Assembly (NCBI GenBank): GCA_022841795.1
Contig: JALHQU010000014.1
Span: forward strand, 1 to 64,000
Reading direction: 5' to 3'
DNA length: 64,000 nt
Source of the DNA: Fimbriiglobus sp.
GTDB lineage: Bacteria > Planctomycetota > Planctomycetia > Gemmatales > Gemmataceae
Shown: one piece after another, positions 59,987 to 64,000 of the stretch
Layout of the letters: each line of letters opens with the position of its first letter
How positions within the stretch are numbered: the first letter of the stretch is position 1
Position numbers and translations under genes: made by a program
Notes under the pieces: generated by a model
Told to the model about the DNA's origin: nothing
Seen by the model: the letters and a program-made list of their open reading frames with translations, nothing else
The model's database searches: none

Positions 59987-60621
59987 TCGCTCGCCTCCTG
60001 TCCCGTAGGTGAAACTACCACAACGGCGGTACGCCGAGTCTGTGGAGAGACGAGGGCATCGGCCTCCATCCGCAAAAACCGGGACGGCACCTCTCGGGCG
60101 AGCCAGACGTGCGCGTTGGCCTGGAAGAACTCAATCCCCTCGGCAGCCGCTTCTTTGGCCCGGACGCGGAGTACGACACCCCCACCCTTCGCCGTCACGA
60201 CTTGGGCCGCGTAGTCCGGGTTCGACGTGAGGTGAACGAACGCGCGGTTCATCGGCCGGAGGCCGGTCGCCAGAACCGTGGCGACGGCGTCGGCCGCCGT
60301 GCCGTGCAACAGGACATCCGGTGGCGCTTGCAACTCCCCCGGCGAACCGAGCGCGACACTGTGACCGTAGCGGGCGCGAACGAGTCCGTTCCGAAGTTCG
60401 AACCGTCCGGGGTCGGTGCCGCGTACCGCGTCTTCGACCTGCTCCCGGTCGAGGGTGGCCCAATCGTAGTGGCTGAAACGAATGCCGACGACGAGTTCAT
60501 CCAGGTCTGCGAACCCGTCGTCGTCCAGGCCGACGCCGAACCGGAGCGGGTGGTGTCGCAACGCGAACGCCAGCACGCGGACGAGCCGTTGCGATTCGGT
60601 TTCTTCGTTCATGGTCGTCAT
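59983..60621 (-). CDS. kptA: RNA 2'-phosphotransferase (KptA/Tpt1)
   Basis: A 212-aa protein of the KptA/Tpt1 family, which moves an internal 2'-phosphate from RNA to NAD+. Visible are FALRHHPLRFG, the RARYGHS histidine/arginine motif, LLHGTA and VHLTSNPDYA. All motifs expected of an active enzyme are seen. Bacterial KptA often occurs without the splicing pathway known from fungi. It overlaps the DUF1016 gene by four bases and sits beside an integrase, so it travels with the element. Confidence 0.9.
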   Translation of the reverse strand: MTTMNEETESQRLVRVLAFALRHHPLRFGVGLDDDGFADLDELVVGIRFSHYDWATLDREQVEDAVRGTDPGRFELRNGLVRARYGHSVALGSPGELQAPPDVLLHGTAADAVATVLATGLRPMNRAFVHLTSNPDYAAQVVTAKGGGVVLRVRAKEAAAEGIEFFQANAHVWLAREVPSRFLRMEADALVSPQTRRTAVVVVSPTGQEASE

Positions 60622-60631
60622 CCGCAGCGGG

Positions 60632-60904
60632 TCAGTGGAGTGTGGAGTGTTGTTGGTCGCTCGGGAGAATGCAGCCCATATCCTTCGCGCACCGGTCCAG
60701 CATCAACAGGGCTTCCCGCGGGTAGCCGTTCCGGAACAGGGTCTGGACCGAGTCGGCCTCCGCGTCGCCGAGGACGGCCCAGAAGCCGACGTGCCACCCG
60801 CCGGTCCGGACACACCGTTCGACGAGGCACAAGGTGTCGTCCCGTTCCGGTTGGAGGACGGCGAGACCGTACTGGGAAGCGACACCGACGTAGGCTTTCA
60901 GCAT
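60632..60904 (-). CDS. 90-aa protein, unknown function
   Basis: A small protein (MLKAYVGVASQYGLAVLQPE) with a GAAGG-type site before ATG 60904. It is mixed alpha/beta with two cysteines in its middle and no visible membrane helix. It lies 32 bases after the integrase stop and 10 bases before kptA, so is probably in the same operon. No family recognised. Confidence 0.55.
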   Translation of the reverse strand: MLKAYVGVASQYGLAVLQPERDDTLCLVERCVRTGGWHVGFWAVLGDAEADSVQTLFRNGYPREALLMLDRCAKDMGCILPSDQQHSTLH

Positions 60905-60936
60905 CCTTCTTCCCTACCACGGATCGCCGGACCGAT

Positions 60937-62202
60937 TCAACCGCCGAAAACCTGACAGAGAACCTGCCGCTGCTGGTGCGGGAACAGGTGCCGGTAGCGG
61001 CGGCGCTGGGCCTCGGTCTGGTGCCCGAGGAACTCGTCGATGAACCGCTGGTCCACCCCCTTCGCCGCCAGGTTCGACGCGAACGAATGGCGGAGGACGT
61101 GCCAGCCCCGCAACACCGCCCACTTCGACCCCCGAACCGTCAGGACGAAGTGCCAGCCGGCGTCGTCCACGGTGATGGGGATGGTGGTCTCGCCCTCGGC
61201 CGGTTGGAATCCGGCTTTTTCCTTGTGGCAGAAGAGCACCGACCCGCCGGGATGGTCGTGCCGAATCCACTGGAGCAGCACTTGTTCGAGGACGGGGGTG
61301 AGCGGCACGCGGCGGGTCGTTAGTTGGCCCCTCACCCGCTTGCGTTCGTGAACGAGGACCGTCTTGTCCTGGAAGTCGATGTCGTCGATGTGCAGCCGGG
61401 CCAGTTCGCTCCGCCGTGCCCCGGTGTGGGCGGCGGCGAAGCACATCGGGTAGACCCACGGCCGCGAGGCGTGCGACTTCACATAGACGAGGAACTCGTC
61501 GATCTGCTGGAGGTCGAGGAACAACGAGTCCCAGAACCGCTTCGTCTCGTGCGGTGTCAGCCCGCCTCGCCCGACGCGCCGCTCGATGTCTTCCCAGGTC
61601 ATGAACGGCCGCTTGTCCTCCCCCTTCGGGAAGCGGAGGCCGCGGTTCGGGAACCGGCCCGTGAGAAGGCCCGTCTGCTCGGCCCAGTTGAAGCAGGCCC
61701 GGAGCGTGGCGACTTCCTTCCGCAGCGTTACCGTGCTGAGCGGCACCGACGACTTGCCCTTCCGCCGGACCCGCGTGTTCAGGTAGTCCTGGAGTTGGCT
61801 CGTCGTGAGATCCTGGAGCACGAAGCCGTCGCCGAACTTGCGGCAGAAGTGGTTCAGGTGCATTGCGAGGTTTTCGAGCGAGTTGGCTTCGACCGACCCG
61901 TTGCCGAGGGCGGCGAGATAGAGGTCGCCGATGACCCGGAGCGATTTGTGTTCGATGGCGACGACCGCCTTCGGGGAAGTTGCCAACTTGCCGTCGGACA
62001 GTAGGAACGTCATGATGTCAGCGGCAGGCGGCAACTCCAGCCGGCCGCGTTCGAGCAGGGCGACGTTCTCCTCGAAGCGGAGACGGATCGCTTCGGCGGC
62101 TTTGGTGTCGTCGGTCGAGAGGGAACGACGCTTCCGCTTACCGTTCCAACGGAAGCACAGGTGGAAGCGACCGGATGTCGGGTGTCGTTCGAGCCAGGCC
62201 AT
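60937..62202 (-). CDS. Tyrosine recombinase (integrase), phage/island type
   Basis: A 421-aa integrase starting at ATG 62202. The N-terminus has an arm-binding-like region (FHLCFRWNGKRKRRS), then a SAM-like core-binding domain and the catalytic domain with Arg in HTGARRSELARL, HVLRHSF (His, Arg), GHQT and Tyr in RRRYRHLF. It is the last gene of the mobile part at its right end, with no accessory genes beyond, so it is the best candidate for the integrase of the island. Confidence 0.9.
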   Translation of the reverse strand: MAWLERHPTSGRFHLCFRWNGKRKRRSLSTDDTKAAEAIRLRFEENVALLERGRLELPPAADIMTFLLSDGKLATSPKAVVAIEHKSLRVIGDLYLAALGNGSVEANSLENLAMHLNHFCRKFGDGFVLQDLTTSQLQDYLNTRVRRKGKSSVPLSTVTLRKEVATLRACFNWAEQTGLLTGRFPNRGLRFPKGEDKRPFMTWEDIERRVGRGGLTPHETKRFWDSLFLDLQQIDEFLVYVKSHASRPWVYPMCFAAAHTGARRSELARLHIDDIDFQDKTVLVHERKRVRGQLTTRRVPLTPVLEQVLLQWIRHDHPGGSVLFCHKEKAGFQPAEGETTIPITVDDAGWHFVLTVRGSKWAVLRGWHVLRHSFASNLAAKGVDQRFIDEFLGHQTEAQRRRYRHLFPHQQRQVLCQVFGG

Positions 62203-62520
62203 GGGGGACTCCGCGAGGACGTCTGAAGTCTCGCCGAGGGGTGCGTCCGCGCCCACCGACGTAACTCCAACGCAACCTCACGATTGCCCTCCATCTGCCC
62301 TTCCAAAAGCGGAGGGCACGAGCGACGGAGAACGGTCGATTCGCCGTAACCGGTTCTCTGGTATACTGCTCGGACCAGAGGCCGGTTCCGCGACCTGCCG
62401 AAATGAACCAGTCGCTGCAGCAGACGGCGGGGCATGATTCGTTTCTGGGACTTCAAGCTCACCGGTGCCCCGCCGCTGCTGAGCTGTGTCGTTCGCCCGA
62501 CGTGCGGGTGGGGTCGTGTT

Positions 62521-62731
62521 CTTCGGCCTGAAGGGCCGGGATCCCTCAGCCCAGGGCGAGGAGCGCAGCGACGACGCCCTGGGGCCACGAACCGAAAAAT
62601 CATCCGCCCTGTAGGGGCGGGACACGATCTGTCGCCCTTTCAGAGCTGGTGTGATTGATCTGACCAACCCAGGGCGTCGCTCGCTTCGCTCGCTCGCCCT
62701 GGGCTGAGGGATCCCGGCCTTCAGGCCGAAG
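62521..62731. repeat. Long inverted repeat, about 63-bp arms
   Basis: Left arm 62521-62583 and right arm 62668-62731 are imperfect reverse complements (shared CCGGGATCCCTCAGCCCAGG) separated by 84 nt. They are long and diverged only slightly, and the spacer holds no gene. This may be a small non-autonomous element or a large terminator structure. Confidence 0.6.
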
Positions 62732-62836
62732 ACCCGAGGCTGTGGGCAAAGCAGCAGGCGGCGGGGCTGGTCTCGCTCCGCTCGACGGCGGCCCGCCCTA
62801 CAAGACGGCATCTGCGTAGGGCGAGCCGACCGTCCG

Positions 62837-62911
62837 GTGTCTTTGTTAGCCCGACGCGCCAGCGAGGGGAACCACGCACCCCTCGCTGGCGCGTCGGGCT
62901 AACGAAGACAC
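62837..62911. repeat. Large palindrome with 33-bp arms
   Basis: Arms 62837-62869 and 62879-62911 pair over 33 bp with a single mismatch (a G-U in RNA) around a 9-nt loop. The core GCCCGACGCGCCAGCGAGGG recurs as a half at 1056-1075. It is a REP-like dispersed palindrome. Confidence 0.7.
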
Positions 62912-63169
62912 GCCACCTTCCCTCTCCATCTTTCCACGGCGCCCGAATCTTCGTCCCCGCGGTGGCGGGGTGGGTAAGCCTGCGAACCCGGCGAAGGTCT
63001 GGTCGTGCCGGTTCCGCCGGGTGTGCCGAGTTTGTGGAATCCGATTCATGTCCGGGTCGGGCGTAGCCGATTTTAGCGGACAGCAGGAAGTAAGCGACTT
63101 CCGGTCGGCTGGGGGAGCGTTGGGGGAACGCGCCGCCGAGTTCACCGCTCAGGATCAGGGAGCGTTGTC

Positions 63170-64000
63170 ATGCGGAAGAAGTTACTCGGGACCATCGCCG
63201 CTCTGGCGGCGGGCGCAGGGGGAGCGCTCGCCCAGTCGCCGACCCGACCCACCGCCCCGGTTGCCATCGGCACCGTGGGCGGGTTCGACGACGGGGGCGT
63301 GATGCAGGCCAACAGCCAGCATCCGGCCGTCCCGCCGCCGATGATGGGCATGGGCGAGGGCGGACCGCCGATGGGCGGGGTGGACCCGATGATGGGGGCG
63401 GGCGGGCCGGTGTACCCGCCGCCCGGAATCATGGGGCAAGGCGGGTATGAGGAGCCGGCGCAGGCCAGCTTGCTCAGCACCCTGTACGTGGACGGGCAGT
63501 ATTTGCTCGGCTTCCCGAAGTCGCAGCCGACCGGGTTCCCACTGCTGACGAGCGGGGCGGCCACGGCCGGCGAGCAGGGGCGGATCGGGGCGTCCACCAC
63601 CACCATCCTGGCCGGCGCGCCGGGCACGCTGAACCTGGGCACCGCGCACGGGTTCCGCATCAGCGGCGGGGTGTGGCGGCCGCAGGACCACCGCTTGGGG
63701 GTGGAGGCCGGCGGGTTCTACTTCGCCCCGGTGTCGAACACCGCGTTCCTGCGGTCGAGCGACCAGGGCATCCCGCTCATCTCCCGCCCGTTCATCAGCA
63801 CGGCCAGCGGCGCCCAGGGCATCCTGCTGGTGTCGTCGCCGAACGCGATCAACGGGGAGGCGCTGTCCCGCGCCACCACCACCTTCTGGGGGGCGGAGGG
63901 GAGCGCGATCGTGAACGTGTACCGCGCCTGCCCGGACAACTGCCGCACGTGGACGCTCAACCTGCTGGTCGGGTACCGGTACGCCGAGCTGGACGAGTCG
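63170..64000 (+). CDS. BBP7-family outer membrane beta-barrel protein, partial
   Basis: ATG 63170 opens a signal peptide (KKLLGTIAALAAGAGGALAQ) followed by a glycine/methionine/proline-rich linker (PPMMGMGEGGPPMGG) and alternating hydrophobic strands (LYVDGQYLLGFPKS, FRISGGVWRPQD, TLNLLVGYRYAEL), as in the planctomycete BBP7 family of outer-membrane barrels. The window ends after 277 codons, so the C-terminus is missing. It appears to be backbone DNA beyond the mobile region. No plus-strand stop is seen in this part. Confidence 0.8.
   Translation, partial: MRKKLLGTIAALAAGAGGALAQSPTRPTAPVAIGTVGGFDDGGVMQANSQHPAVPPPMMGMGEGGPPMGGVDPMMGAGGPVYPPPGIMGQGGYEEPAQASLLSTLYVDGQYLLGFPKSQPTGFPLLTSGAATAGEQGRIGASTTTILAGAPGTLNLGTAHGFRISGGVWRPQDHRLGVEAGGFYFAPVSNTAFLRSSDQGIPLISRPFISTASGAQGILLVSSPNAINGEALSRATTTFWGAEGSAIVNVYRACPDNCRTWTLNLLVGYRYAELDES

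Overview
The window is high-GC planctomycete DNA, most likely from the Gemmataceae. The evidence is the BBP7-type outer-membrane barrel protein at the right edge (63170 to the end), the planctomycete-style helix-turn-helix proteins, GTG and ATG starts with GGAGG ribosome sites, and a dispersed palindrome (GCCCGACGCGCCAGCGAGGG). Ordinary backbone seems confined to the two ends: an exported alpha/beta hydrolase on the left and the BBP7 gene on the right. Most of the rest looks like a mosaic of mobile and accessory DNA, either an integrated plasmid or ICE-like island or part of a replicon. It carries a plasmid replication initiator, parA/parB, a type IV coupling ATPase and two tyrosine recombinases.

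Layout. (1) 1.9-7.2 kb, minus strand: a translationally coupled pair, a calcineurin-like phosphoesterase and an HSP90/GHKL ATPase, preceded by a 60-aa protein, a beta-type DNA methyltransferase and a helix-turn-helix protein. This resembles a defence module. (2) 7.4-10.9 kb: an HTH protein with a degenerate kinase domain, a Cas4-like nuclease with membrane segments, and on the other strand a protein kinase followed by a zinc-finger lipoprotein. (3) 11.3-17.1 kb: a coupled transfer-type operon (AT-hook protein, two winged-helix-like proteins, coupling ATPase, coiled-coil membrane protein). (4) 17.4-19.9 kb: a structured leader, small accessory genes and direct repeats. (5) 20-23.6 kb: parB, parA, rep, then three iteron-like repeats and an AT-rich patch, a probable plasmid origin. 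(6) 23.7-25.6 kb: a long structured RNA in which a canonical 34-nt group II intron domain V lies 5' of a domain-I-like region, so a circularly permuted group II ribozyme, followed by a 219-aa protein of unknown function.

(7) 25.7-27.8 kb: a class V aminotransferase and a two-TM protein. (8) 27.9-52.8 kb: a long redox, sulfur and efflux region. It holds an RND-type adaptor, FtsX permease and ABC ATPase, a peroxiredoxin-like gene with an in-frame UGA exactly where the active-site cysteine belongs (candidate selenoprotein), a methyltransferase-DsrE fusion, a CoA-disulfide-reductase/rhodanese fusion, a DUF3365 lipoprotein, a multicopper oxidase, an ECF sigma/anti-sigma pair, a bd-oxidase-like protein fused to cytochrome c, a rhodanese, thioredoxin, a sulfide:quinone-reductase-like flavoprotein, a ferritin-like protein, a di-heme peroxidase, an RND efflux pump and an ArsR regulator. 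Together they suggest handling of sulfide/persulfide, copper and oxidative stress. (9) 52.9-62.2 kb: a HEAT-repeat protein, an integrase whose start codon lies inside a 12-6-12 inverted repeat, small plasmid-type genes separated by hairpins and a 147-bp duplicated hairpin element, a frameshifted DUF1016 nuclease, KptA and a second integrase. (10) 62.5-62.9 kb: two large palindromes.

The most promising leads are the permuted group II RNA with its downstream protein, the candidate selenoprotein, and the phosphoesterase/HSP90 pair. No rRNA, tRNA or CRISPR array was seen. All calls are by eye; no database search was run.
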